From: JAWKUK01 sp041398605
GTDB lineage: Bacteria > Planctomycetota > UBA1135 > GCA-002686595
Assembly: GCA_041398605.1 (NCBI GenBank)
Contig: JAWKUK010000016.1
Span: 124,001 to 188,000, forward strand
DNA length: 64,000 nt
Direction: 5' to 3'
Both the position numbers and the translations under genes were made by a program. Numbering within the stretch: position 1 is the first letter of the stretch; each line of letters opens with the position of its first letter. Positions 8,212 through 16,942 of this stretch are shown piece after piece. The notes under the pieces are model-generated. The model saw only the letters and a program-made list of their open reading frames with translations, did not search any database and had not been told where the DNA came from.

Positions 8212-10589
8212 TCGTCTACGCCGACACGAAGGCCGGCTTCCGGCAGGACGTCTTTCGCAACGTCATCGCGAACAAGATCGAGCGCAAGATGCGGCTCCGA
8301 CTCGGGACGCGGACCGGCTCCTCCGAGATCGACTCCTGGCGCAACTCGCTCCAGCACATGGACCGAGTCATCGCCGGCGATGAGATCCCCGACGACGCGG
8401 GCGTCGCGATCGAGTACCGGCTCCCTGCGAGCTCCAAGCGCGTCGATTTCATTCTGACTGGCCGCGACGACGCGGGTCAGGACACGGTCGTCATCGTGGA
8501 GCTCAAGCAGTGGACGGAGGTCCAGGACAGCGCACGGCCGGACATCGTGCGCACGCGCCTCGGCGGGTCGCTCCGCGACACGGCGCACCCCTCGTACCAG
8601 GCGTGGAGCTACGCAGCGCTGCTCGCCGACTTCAACGAAGAGGTCTACAGCGCCGGGGTGCAAGTGCGCCCGTGTGCCTATCTCCACAATTGCGCCGACG
8701 CGAGCGTCGTACGCAGCGCCAAGTTCGACGAGCTGATGCAGCGGGCGCCCGTCTTCATCAGCTCGGAGGCAGGCCTCCTGCGCGCGTTCCTCGCGGGCCA
8801 CGTGCGGAAGGGCGATCGTGGCGCCCTGCTCTACCGCATCGAGAACGGGCGCATCCGCCCCTCGAAGCAGCTCGCCGACCACCTAGCCTCGCTCATGGCC
8901 GGCAACAAGGACTTCGTCCTGATCGACGACCAGAAGATCGTCTACGAAGAGTGTCTGGGGCGGATCGCGCGTTCGCGCGCCCGGGCGGGGACGAAGGAGG
9001 TCGTGATCGTCGAAGGGGGGCCTGGAACGGGCAAGTCCGTCGTCGCGATCAACCTGCTCGCGGAGCTTGTCGGCCAGGCGCAGCTCAACGCGGCCTACGT
9101 CACGCGCAACGCCGCGCCGCGCGATGTGTTCGAAAGGAAGCTGAGCGGCGCGTTGACCAAGACGCGTATCTCAGCGCTCTTCCAGAGCTCGGGGCGCTTC
9201 CAGAACACCGCCCGCGACGCCTTCGACGCCCTCATCATCGACGAGGCGCACCGCTTGACGGAGAAGTCGGGCTTCTACGGCAACGAGGGCGAGAACCAGA
9301 TCCTCGAGGCGATCCGGGCCGCGCGTGCAACGGTCTTTTTTGTCGACGAGCGCCAGCGCGTGACGGTCAAGGACATCGGCGGACGCGCGGAGATCGAACG
9401 TTGGGCGCGTGCCGAAGGCGCCAAAGTCACGCACCTCCAGCTTGCCTCGCAGTTCCGCTGCAACGGTTCCGACGGGTATCTCGCGTGGCTCGACAACACG
9501 CTGCAGATCGAAGAGACAGCGCACCCCCTGCTCGATCCGTCCGAGTTCGAGTTCAAAGTCGCTGATTCGCCGGTCCAGCTCCGCCGCTGGATCGAGGCAA
9601 AGAACCGTGAAGGCGGGGGGAAGCACTCGCGCCTCGTCGCGGGCTACTGTTGGCCGTGGACGAGCAAGAGGGACCCCAGCGCCATGGACATCGTGATCCC
9701 CGAGCATGGGTTCGAGATGCAGTGGAACCTCGATCGCCACGGGAGCGCTTGGATCATCGAGCCCGACTCGATTCGCGAGGTCGGCTGTATCCACACGTGT
9801 CAAGGGCTCGAGCTTGACTACGTCGGAGTCATCCTCGGCCCCGACCTTGTCGTGCGTGACGGAGTCGTGATCACGGACCCGAACGCGCGCGACCGTTACG
9901 ACAAATCCGTGCGCGGCCTCAAGGCCCTGATCAAGGAAGACCCGGAGTCCGGGCGCGCGCTCGCGGCGTCCGTGATCAAGAACACCTACCGGACGCTGAT
10001 GAGCCGCGGCCTCAAGGGCTGTTATGTCTGGAGCGTCGACGAGGAGACCAATGCGTGGTTCCGTGGGCGCTTGGGCGCGCAGCTCGATGAGGCCGAAGCC
10101 GCGCCGCACCCCTTTGTCGCCCTCGCGCCCGAGGAGGCAGCCCTGAGTCCACGCGCGGTGCGCCTCTACGACCTCTCAATCGCGGCGGGGGTCTTCAGCG
10201 GCGAGCAGGTCGCGGGTGAGCCGGAGTGGATCGAGCTCCCAGAGCCCTTCTCGGGCGGCTCGGACTACTTCGTCGCCCGCGTCGACGGCGAGTCGATGAA
10301 TCGCCGCGTTCCCAGTGGTTCGTGGTGCCTCTTTCGGCGCATGCCACGCGGCTCGCGCGAAGGGCGCGTCGTCCTTGTCCAGCACGCATCGATCACGGAC
10401 GTCGAGCACCGCGGTCGATTCACGTTGAAGGTCTACGGCAGCGAGGTCGTGCGCGACCGCGACGGCGAGCAGCACAAACGCGTGATCTTGCGCCCCGACT
10501 CGACGGACCCACGCTTTGTGCCCATCGTGCTGGAGGACCTGGACGACGACTCGTTTCAGGTCCTCGCGGAGCACGTCGCGACGTTCTGA
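8208..10589 (+). CDS. PD-(D/E)xK-like nuclease / DUF2075 helicase / S24 autoprotease fusion
   Basis: A 793-residue protein with three parts. Residues ~1-130 carry a nuclease-like core (KRVDFIL with D80, then IVELK with E98 and K100). Residues ~265-640 are a DUF2075, Schlafen-group-3-like superfamily 1 helicase: Walker A GGPGTGKS near 270, Walker B IIDEAHR near 345, then ASQFRCNG and IHTCQGLELDYVG. Residues ~650-793 are an S24 (LexA/UmuD-type) peptidase with the Ser in GESM (S696) and the Lys in FTLKVY (K741). LSIAAGVFSG contains Ala660-Gly661, 35 residues before the Ser, matching the LexA self-cleavage spacing. The likely role is a nuclease-helicase, perhaps defensive, controlled by self-cleavage after DNA damage (inference). 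I prefer ATG 8208: the in-frame extension to 8148 is not protein-like. It stands alone. Confidence 0.88.
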   Translation: MIVYADTKAGFRQDVFRNVIANKIERKMRLRLGTRTGSSEIDSWRNSLQHMDRVIAGDEIPDDAGVAIEYRLPASSKRVDFILTGRDDAGQDTVVIVELKQWTEVQDSARPDIVRTRLGGSLRDTAHPSYQAWSYAALLADFNEEVYSAGVQVRPCAYLHNCADASVVRSAKFDELMQRAPVFISSEAGLLRAFLAGHVRKGDRGALLYRIENGRIRPSKQLADHLASLMAGNKDFVLIDDQKIVYEECLGRIARSRARAGTKEVVIVEGGPGTGKSVVAINLLAELVGQAQLNAAYVTRNAAPRDVFERKLSGALTKTRISALFQSSGRFQNTARDAFDALIIDEAHRLTEKSGFYGNEGENQILEAIRAARATVFFVDERQRVTVKDIGGRAEIERWARAEGAKVTHLQLASQFRCNGSDGYLAWLDNTLQIEETAHPLLDPSEFEFKVADSPVQLRRWIEAKNREGGGKHSRLVAGYCWPWTSKRDPSAMDIVIPEHGFEMQWNLDRHGSAWIIEPDSIREVGCIHTCQGLELDYVGVILGPDLVVRDGVVITDPNARDRYDKSVRGLKALIKEDPESGRALAASVIKNTYRTLMSRGLKGCYVWSVDEETNAWFRGRLGAQLDEAEAAPHPFVALAPEEAALSPRAVRLYDLSIAAGVFSGEQVAGEPEWIELPEPFSGGSDYFVARVDGESMNRRVPSGSWCLFRRMPRGSREGRVVLVQHASITDVEHRGRFTLKVYGSEVVRDRDGEQHKRVILRPDSTDPRFVPIVLEDLDDDSFQVLAEHVATF

Positions 10590-10743
10590 GCTCCGTCAGG
10601 CGCGTCGCTCGTCTGATGAAACGGAATGCGATCAAAGGGCGCGCGCGACGCAGGTATCGTTCGACGACCAACTCGGACCACCAGCGGCCGATTGCACGGA
10701 ACCTGCCGAGCCGCGAGCTCACCGCGGGAACGCCTGATTCGAC

Positions 10744-11155
10744 ATGGTGCACGGACATCACGCAGAGCGCGACGGCGAGCGGCGCGGTCCACTCGGCCGT
10801 CGTCTTCCGCGGCAACCCCGACTGCATCTGGACTGCGCCGACAGGCGTGCAGGACCTGCGTGCCCCCGCAACTCTTCAATGTGCGCGCGGTCTCGGGTGA
10901 TGGGCGGGCGGTCGCGGGTTGGGTCCAGACGGAGCTCCTGGGCCTCACGCGACATGCATTCGTGGCGCGTCTCTCCTATGGGGACCCGGGGCCGATCGGC
11001 ACGACCTATTGCGCGGCGGCGATGGCCAACTCGACGGGCCGGGCGGCGGCCATCCGCGCCTTCGGTTCCATCGTCCTGACCGACGAGTCTTGCGGGCTCT
11101 CCGCTGGTCAACTGCCCCAGCACGTCCTTCCTTACCGCAGGGGTATCGTTGTCGC
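10744..11155 (+). pseudogene. broken HAF-repeat secreted protein remnant
   Basis: Two plus-strand frames together spell a family seen in planctomycete secreted proteins. The first, up to about 10855, reads VVFRGNPDCIWTAPTGVQDL, which is the WTA.TG.QDL pattern of HAF repeats. The second, from about 10880, reads AVSGDGRAVAGWV, then RHAFVARLSY, then a C-terminal module GTTYCAAAMANSTG followed by AFGSIVL and QLPQHVLPY. A frameshift separates the two, and there is no signal peptide or start, so most of the gene has been lost. It lies between the helicase gene and the minus-strand kinase. The rest of 10590-11245 shows nothing recognisable. Confidence 0.5.
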
Positions 11156-11245
11156 ATGGGGCTTCCTTGTCAGAGCCTGGGACGACGACAGGGAGCCCCG
11201 GGCCTCGGTCGGGTCGTGCCGCGGGGCGCGGTCCGGACGCCCGAG

Positions 11246-13489
11246 TCAATCCACTGCATCTGCTCCGCTCAGGGCCCGGACATGCCGGGCCAGCTCCGGC
11301 CGGTCTGCGAGCAGGGCCGCCGCGCGCCGCAAGGAGCTCGCCCCGGCAGCCTGCCGGGATGAGGCCTCTGTCGGCTCGCCCGCGAACACCAACGAGGCCG
11401 CGCGCCGCAGATCCAGCAGGCCTCGCGCGACGAGCAGCACGGGGTCCTCGCCCAGCTCCGCAGCGCGCTCGTAATCGTCCGAGGCGGCGCGCTGCGCTTG
11501 CCGTCCGCCCGCGTGTTGCGCCGCCGCGTCCAGGATCCGCGCGCGCAACGCGTGGCACACACCCCGGCACAGCGCGTACTCCGGCCGCGGCTCCGCACCG
11601 AACGCGCCGTCGAGCTCGCTGACGGCGATGTCAAGGAGGCGCAGCGCTTCGCCGCGTTCGTCGCGCGCGGCCTCGAAGGCTGCGTCGCGCAAGCGCTCGA
11701 GGCCGCGCGCCGCGAGGCTCGTCGCCGTCGTCGGGCGGGCACGGAAGGCGGCGCCGAAGTCGTACACCAGCTCGTCGAGTCCAGCGAGCGCGCGGGGCTC
11801 TGCTCCGAGGTCGCCGCCGCCGGCGGCAAGCGGACCGTTGTGATCCCGCCGCGCGCGGTACGTCACGGCGTGACCGCGCAGGAGGTCTGCCGCGCGCACG
11901 CTGGCGCGCATCGCCTCCTCGTCCCGCCCTTCGGCGACGTAGAGGCGCGATAGGCTGAGGAATGCGTCGTGGTGGACGTCGTCGAGCTCCGTCACCTCCA
12001 GGAGCCAGCGCTCGGCCTCGGCGTTGCGGCCCTCGAGCTGCGCGCGCAAGCCGCGGGCGAAGAGTGCGCGTGTCGGGCCAATGCCGGCGCCGGCGTCCTC
12101 GAGCTGCGCCAGGTCCGCCAACGCCGCGCGGCGCACGTCCTCGAGCGGCGCCGCGTCTAGGTCCTGGCGCGCGATGTGGTCGCCGTACTGCAGCGCGAGG
12201 AGCACACCGCGATCCACCCGCACGGTGGCGAGGCCCGGGTCCAATTGCAACGCGCGGTCGAACGCACGCCGCGCGCCGGCGACGTCGCCGGTCTGCTCGC
12301 GCAGGCGCCCCAGGAAGTCGTACACACGCCCGACCTCGGCGCGCTCGGCGAGGAACGCCTCGCAGCGCGCGATGGCGCGGGCCAGGGCCTCCTCGGCCAG
12401 CGGCTCGTTGAAGGTCTCGCGGAACGTGCGCACGTTCTGCAGCGTCGCGGCGACGACGTCGGAGAGGGCCAACGCGTCCTCGGCCAGCCGCGCTCGCTGC
12501 CGCGATGCACGCCAGGCGGGCACGAAGACCAACGCGCCCAGCAGTGAGGCGGCGAGCGCGCCGAGGAGCACGCCCCGTCGCCGCGACAGATGTCGGCGCG
12601 CCAGGTAGAGGAGCGACGGCGGCCGCGCTTCCACGGGCAGGCCCGAGAGCCAACGGTCCAGGTCGCTCGCGAGGCCCAGGGCGCTCGGATAGCGCCGCTC
12701 CGGCTCCTTCGTCATCGCTTTGCGCACGACGATGGCGAGGTCGCGCGGCACTGTGCGCGGCAACGGTGTGGGCTCGTCCTCGGCGACGGCGCGCAGTGTT
12801 TGGACCACGTCGGCGCGCTCGAACGGCGGCCTCCCGGCGAGGCACGCATACAGCGTGACGCCCAGGCCATAGACGTCCGTGCGCGCGTCGGTCGGGCCGC
12901 TGCGCGCCTGCTCAGGCGCCATGAACGCCGGTGTGCCGAGCAGCGCGCCGGTCGTCGAGAGGCGAGCGACGTCCCGCGTCTCCTGCGCGAGGCCGAAGTC
13001 CGTCACGATGACCCGCGCTGGAGGACCCGGTTCGACCATCAGGTTCGACGGCTTCACGTCGCGGTGCACGACGCCTTGGGCGTGCGCGTAGTGCAGCGCC
13101 AACGCGGCGTCACGCACGAGCGACGCGAGCACTCGCGGATCTTCGATCGCCGCACGCTCCAGCGTCGGACCATCGACGCGCTGCATGACGATCGCTTCGT
13201 CCGAAGCGTCGTACACCGCGGCGATGTTCGGGTGGTTGAGGCGCGCCGCAGCGCGGGCCTCGCGCACGAAGCGCGCACGCGCCGCGTCGCTGAGCCCGTG
13301 CGCTCCGGCGAGCAGCTTGACGGCGACGTCGCGGCCGAGCTCGGTGTCGAAGGCGGCGTACACGACGCCCATCCCGCCGCGTCCCAGCTCCTGGCGCAGC
13401 TCGTAGCGCTGCAAGAGGGGAGCCTCGTCGCTCGCCGCAGCACGCGCCGCGGCGAGCAGACGTGGGAGGGCGCGGTCGGGCAGGCTCAT
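11246..13489 (-). CDS. membrane-anchored Ser/Thr protein kinase with TPR-like C-terminus
   Basis: A 747-residue Hanks-type kinase: LGRGGMGVVY loop (35-44), K58 in VAVKLL, HRDVKPSN (D144), DFG (164-166) and MAPEQA. All catalytic residues are present. A hydrophobic helix lies near 305-325 (GVLLGALAASLLGALVFV). The ~420 residues after it are Ala/Leu/Arg-rich and helical with TPR-like spacing (for example REQTGDVAGARRAFDRALQL, a good TPR unit). I chose ATG 13489 because it overlaps the stop of the upstream sigma gene by four bases; the in-frame extension to 13522 would run into that gene. It forms a two-gene operon with the sigma factor. Confidence 0.9.
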   Translation of the reverse strand: MSLPDRALPRLLAAARAAASDEAPLLQRYELRQELGRGGMGVVYAAFDTELGRDVAVKLLAGAHGLSDAARARFVREARAAARLNHPNIAAVYDASDEAIVMQRVDGPTLERAAIEDPRVLASLVRDAALALHYAHAQGVVHRDVKPSNLMVEPGPPARVIVTDFGLAQETRDVARLSTTGALLGTPAFMAPEQARSGPTDARTDVYGLGVTLYACLAGRPPFERADVVQTLRAVAEDEPTPLPRTVPRDLAIVVRKAMTKEPERRYPSALGLASDLDRWLSGLPVEARPPSLLYLARRHLSRRRGVLLGALAASLLGALVFVPAWRASRQRARLAEDALALSDVVAATLQNVRTFRETFNEPLAEEALARAIARCEAFLAERAEVGRVYDFLGRLREQTGDVAGARRAFDRALQLDPGLATVRVDRGVLLALQYGDHIARQDLDAAPLEDVRRAALADLAQLEDAGAGIGPTRALFARGLRAQLEGRNAEAERWLLEVTELDDVHHDAFLSLSRLYVAEGRDEEAMRASVRAADLLRGHAVTYRARRDHNGPLAAGGGDLGAEPRALAGLDELVYDFGAAFRARPTTATSLAARGLERLRDAAFEAARDERGEALRLLDIAVSELDGAFGAEPRPEYALCRGVCHALRARILDAAAQHAGGRQAQRAASDDYERAAELGEDPVLLVARGLLDLRRAASLVFAGEPTEASSRQAAGASSLRRAAALLADRPELARHVRALSGADAVD

Positions 13490-14226
13490 GCGCCCTGCTC
13501 CTCTGCCTCGCCCAACAGCCAACGCAGCTCGTCGTCGAGCTCCCGCGCGTCGCCGACGGTCTCGAGGACCTCGCGCCGCAGCTCGCTGCGAAACCGGGCG
13601 CGCATCCGCGTCAACCAGTTCGTCACGTCGACGCGCGAGACGCCGAAGCGTTCGGCGAGGGACTCGTAGCTCGGCGGTGGGTCCTCGTCGCCCAGCGTGT
13701 GCGCGCGGAAGACCGCGAATTGGTGGGCGCGACCTTCTTCGGCGCTGCGTTGGCGCAGGCGGTCCAGTGCACGCTCGACGAGTTGGCGGCGCCAGAGATC
13801 GTCCAGAATGTCCTCGGGACGCCTCCCTTCAATGGCTGCCGCTTCGAGTTCGGGCATGTCCCCGTGGTCGAGGGCCAGGATCCTGGCGTCCCCGCCGCGA
13901 TCGATCCGCGACGTTGCGCGGTGTCGATCGATCAGGAAGCGTTCGAGGGCGACCTTGACAAATCCCCGGAAGCGGCCGCGTGTCGGGTCGGCGCGGGCCA
14001 GGAAGCCGCTGGACAGCATCCACAGGAAGAAGTCCTGTGTCGCGTCGAGTGTGTCCTCGTGCGACAAGCGGCGCCTCGCGCGGATGTACCCGTACACGGG
14101 CCGCCAGTAGCGCTGGGCAAGCTGCTCCCACGCGTCCCGCGGGGAGGTCGAACGTGCCCCGAGCTCGCCACCGGCGAGGACCAAGCTCCAACGGGTCTCG
14201 GGGAATGGGGCGGGTTCGTGGGACAT
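13486..14226 (-). CDS. ECF-type sigma factor, planctomycete ETRWSLV subfamily
   Basis: A 246-residue sigma factor that starts with ETRWSLVLAGG and contains YWRPVYGYIRARRRLSHEDT, DATQDFFLWMLSSGFLARAD and RGRFRGFVKVALERFL (region 2). Region 4 is SYESLAERFGVSRVDVTNWL, followed by RMRARFRSELRREVLETVGD and a C-terminal ELDDELRWLL. This signature belongs to a large group of sigma factors in planctomycetes and relatives that are usually paired with kinases. I chose ATG 14226 because the ETRW motif follows it directly; 75 in-frame codons upstream have no homology-like content. A TACGAT hexamer lies 27 nt upstream. The kinase gene follows with an ATGA overlap. Confidence 0.88.
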   Translation of the reverse strand: MSHEPAPFPETRWSLVLAGGELGARSTSPRDAWEQLAQRYWRPVYGYIRARRRLSHEDTLDATQDFFLWMLSSGFLARADPTRGRFRGFVKVALERFLIDRHRATSRIDRGGDARILALDHGDMPELEAAAIEGRRPEDILDDLWRRQLVERALDRLRQRSAEEGRAHQFAVFRAHTLGDEDPPPSYESLAERFGVSRVDVTNWLTRMRARFRSELRREVLETVGDARELDDELRWLLGEAEEQGA

Positions 14227-14253
14227 CGGCGTGGCTACGGGCGACTGCGCGCG

Positions 14254-14259
14254 ATCGTA
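14254..14259 (-). promoter_or_regulatory. putative -10 element of the sigma/kinase operon
   Basis: Read on the minus strand this is TACGAT, the same hexamer as at 5441, here 27 nt upstream of ATG 14226 and so implying a short leader. No clear -35 element is visible. Confidence 0.25.
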
Positions 14260-14674
14260 TCCCAGCGCGTCCGGAGCGCAGGGACAGCGACCCGTGCCGG
14301 GACGCGCACAGCGTTCGTGATCCTGCTTCGAGTCGAGGGCCGGCTCGCCCTGGTATCCCTGCACCCCGCTCTGCACAGCGCGTGTTCCTCCCCATGGGTG
14401 ATGCTCCGAACCCGCGCGCTTTGTCCCGGGCGCGTACGTCGCGCTCGACAACGTCCTGCCGCCGGTCCTGGAGTCGGGCGGCGATGGATCGGGCGTCGCC
14501 TACGGTGCGCACCTCGGCGGTTGTGTCGCCGGCCTCTGCGGCGCCTGGTGGCTGGACCGTCGTTGGCGCTGAGTGCGCCAGCGCTCGGGAATTTCCAGAA
14601 AGCGCGATGTCGCGCCTGCGGGGGGGCCGTACTGGAAGATGGCCCTGGGAACTCCCTTGTCTCGAGCACGGACC

Positions 14675-15985
14675 ATGACACCGCTCACCTCGATCGTCGC
14701 GCTGCTGGCGCTCCCGCTGACCCTCGCCCTCGCCGCCGTGGCTCCCGCGGGAAGCCGCGCGGATGGACCCTCTGCCGAGGAGCTGCTCGCCCTTGCGCGC
14801 GCTCGTGTGATCGGCGCCAGGCCGAACACGACGAACGCCGGGACCCTGCGCGCGAGCGGCACGATGAAGGTGCAGCAGGTGCCGCTCGAGGGCAAGTACA
14901 CCGAGCTGCACCACGCGGTGGGACGCGGGCGTATCGGTTGGACGTTCCCTGGCTACGGCGAGACGGTGGAGGGCTGCGACGCCGGTGTGCACTATGAAGC
15001 GAGCCCGATGGGGGTCGACCTGCGCCGCGGCTGGCGGGGCGCGGCGGCGCTACGCATGCTGGCGCTGCGGCGCTTCGTGCCCTGGCAGACGGTGTACGAG
15101 TCGGCGGTGCTGGCTGGCTCCGAGACCCTCGAAGGCGAGCGTTGCCACCGCATCGAGCTGGCGCCGAAGCGCCCCGAGGACGTCGGGCTCGATGCGCCTG
15201 GGGCGGACGAGGCGCGCCCGAAACCGGACGTCTGGTACGTCGGCGCGGACTCGCTCCTCGTGCACCGGATCGACATGCAAGTCAGCGTCCCGAACCGCGG
15301 CGCAGGCACGCTCGCGCTGGGCTTCGGCGATTGGCGCATGGTGCAGGGCATCCTCGTGCCGTATCGCACGACACGCACCATGCACGGCTTCACGATGGTT
15401 GCCCAGGCAGACATCGTCGAGCTGGACGTGGAGCTAGAGGACGCGGTCTTCGCCGCGCCCGAGGCCGTGCGCAAGGAGCTCGGGCTCCCGCCCGCCGCTG
15501 CAGCGCTCACCGAACCGACGTGGACGGTGGTCGAGCTCACGGTGCAGCCGACCGTGACGGTGCGCACCGAGGTCGCGCCAGCGGAGATCTCACGGACGCT
15601 CGCTGCGCTCCTGCCCGAGGTCGTGCGGTACGTCGGCGAGGTCGGTGGAGAGGTCGCGGGACCCCCGTTCACGCGTTACCACGGCGAGAAGGACGGCAAG
15701 CTCGACCTGGAGGTCGGTGTGCCCGTGCGCAAGGGCGTCGAAGGACGCGGGCGCATTCAAGCGTCGACGCTGCCGGGGGGGCGCGCAGTGACTGGGGATC
15801 ACGTCGGCGAGTACCACCGCCTGACCGAGACGCATGCGAAGCTCGCTGCATGGCTCGCGGAGCACGGTGAGGTCGCGTCGGGTGGGGTGTGGGAGGTGTA
15901 CTGGACCGACCCGGGGCTCGAGCCCGACCGCAGCAAGTGGCGGACGCAGTTGGTGCAGCCGTTGAACGGACGGAAGGCGGAGTGA
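14675..15985 (+). CDS. secreted protein with a GyrI-like C-terminal domain
   Basis: A 436-residue protein. Residues 1-28 form a signal peptide (SIVALLALPLTLALAAVAPA). Residues ~35-260 look like a periplasmic lipoprotein-carrier-type beta domain (GTLRASGTMKVQQVPLEGKY; later WRMVQGILVPYRTTRTMHGF). The last ~140 residues have the GyrI/AraC effector-binding pattern: GGEVAGPPFTRYHG, DLEVGVPVRKGVEGRG, LPGGRAVTGDHVGEYHRL and a closing YWTDPG. GyrI-like domains usually bind small molecules in the cytoplasm, so a secreted one is unusual. I chose ATG 14675 because the signal peptide follows it; ATG 14639 is also possible. It is divergent from the sigma/kinase operon. Confidence 0.75.
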   Translation: MTPLTSIVALLALPLTLALAAVAPAGSRADGPSAEELLALARARVIGARPNTTNAGTLRASGTMKVQQVPLEGKYTELHHAVGRGRIGWTFPGYGETVEGCDAGVHYEASPMGVDLRRGWRGAAALRMLALRRFVPWQTVYESAVLAGSETLEGERCHRIELAPKRPEDVGLDAPGADEARPKPDVWYVGADSLLVHRIDMQVSVPNRGAGTLALGFGDWRMVQGILVPYRTTRTMHGFTMVAQADIVELDVELEDAVFAAPEAVRKELGLPPAAAALTEPTWTVVELTVQPTVTVRTEVAPAEISRTLAALLPEVVRYVGEVGGEVAGPPFTRYHGEKDGKLDLEVGVPVRKGVEGRGRIQASTLPGGRAVTGDHVGEYHRLTETHAKLAAWLAEHGEVASGGVWEVYWTDPGLEPDRSKWRTQLVQPLNGRKAE

Positions 15986-16094
15986 GAGGGCACTCTTTGA
16001 CCTCGACTTGCGCGCCGACGGGTACGACGTCGAAGAGTGGAGCAGCGCTCCATTGAGGGTCTTCCTGCCCCGGCATTCCATCGATTGGCCTCGC

Positions 16095-16501
16095 GCTCCT
16101 CGTCTTGGTGCGAGTCAGACTCGTTCGGTGCGAAACCCCGTCCATGGGCGCTGATGCCGGGCGCGTGTGAGCGTGCGACATGGGCGGGTGTGGGGGACCG
16201 CGCCACCTGCGGGCGGTACCAACGCTCGGGTGATGCAATCACCCAAGCCCGCTCCTCGCGAGCTGCGGGCGAGGCTCGGAGCGGGTCCGACCCAACTGAC
16301 TCCGAAGGCTGACTCTGAAGGCCGGGCGAGGGCCATCGGACCTGCGCTGCGGTCAGCAGAGGACCGCTTGCGCACGCCCACGGGCCGCGGCGATCGGCAA
16401 TGGGTCAGGGGGCAACTTGAGGTACAAGAGGAAGCGCCGGATGGTCGGCGGGTCCGTGATCATCGCGATCATGTGTCGCCGACCCCCGCACCGACGGCAG
16501 C
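16095..16501. repeat. IS91-end repeat, copy 1
   Basis: Three blocks here recur in the same order and strand at 44973-45087: TGCGAGTCAG.CTCGTTCGGT near 16109, TACCA.CGCTCGGG.GATGCA near 16217 with AAGCCCGCTCCTCGCGA near 16246, and TGTGTCGCCG.CCCCCGCACC near 16473. The other copy has lost the DNA between the blocks. The third block encodes, on the minus strand, part of an IS91 transposase, so this is probably the 3' end of a decayed IS91 element. Outside this repeat the 15986-16942 interval shows no gene. Confidence 0.55.
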
Positions 16502-16530
16502 TCAAGACCTCTACTGAGATCAGACCGGAC
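16362..16530 (-). pseudogene. IS91-family transposase C-terminal fragment
   Basis: The minus-strand frame reads VEVLSCRRCGGRRHMIAMIT, then DPPTIRRFLLYLKLPPDPLP. This matches the end of IS91-type transposases: a CxxCGGRR zinc-knuckle-like motif followed by ITDP..I.R.L..L.LP. Only ~55 codons remain, with no catalytic Tyr region and no start. It marks an old insertion between the GyrI-like gene and the secreted-protein gene. Confidence 0.65.
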
Positions 16531-16942
16531 GCGCGAGCTGGGACATCGTGGCTCGGCACAGCGAGTGGCTGCCGCCTAGGGCGACAGCGCCACAGGAGCC
16601 ACGCTGAGCCACAGCCCGAAGCGAACGGATGGAGCGCGGCGACTCGGCTTCGTGCGTGCGCCCGCGCTTGCGTGACGGCGAGGCGTGCATGTCCCCGGGG
16701 CGACGTTGGGCACCGGCTCGACCCGCCTCCGCCCCTCCTGGCTCGGCTCGCGGCCGTCCGCCGCCGCGTCGCGCGAGGCTACGGGAGGGCGGCAAACGGC
16801 CGCCGATCGGCGAATCCGGTGAACTCCGCGGCGAGCCGCGCAGTGAGACGTGTGGGCCCGCCGTGCCGGCCCCGCCCCTTCCCCGTTGCACGCGCTCCCC
16901 CGTAAGGGAGGTGCTCGGGGTCGTCCTCGCACGCAGTTCGCC

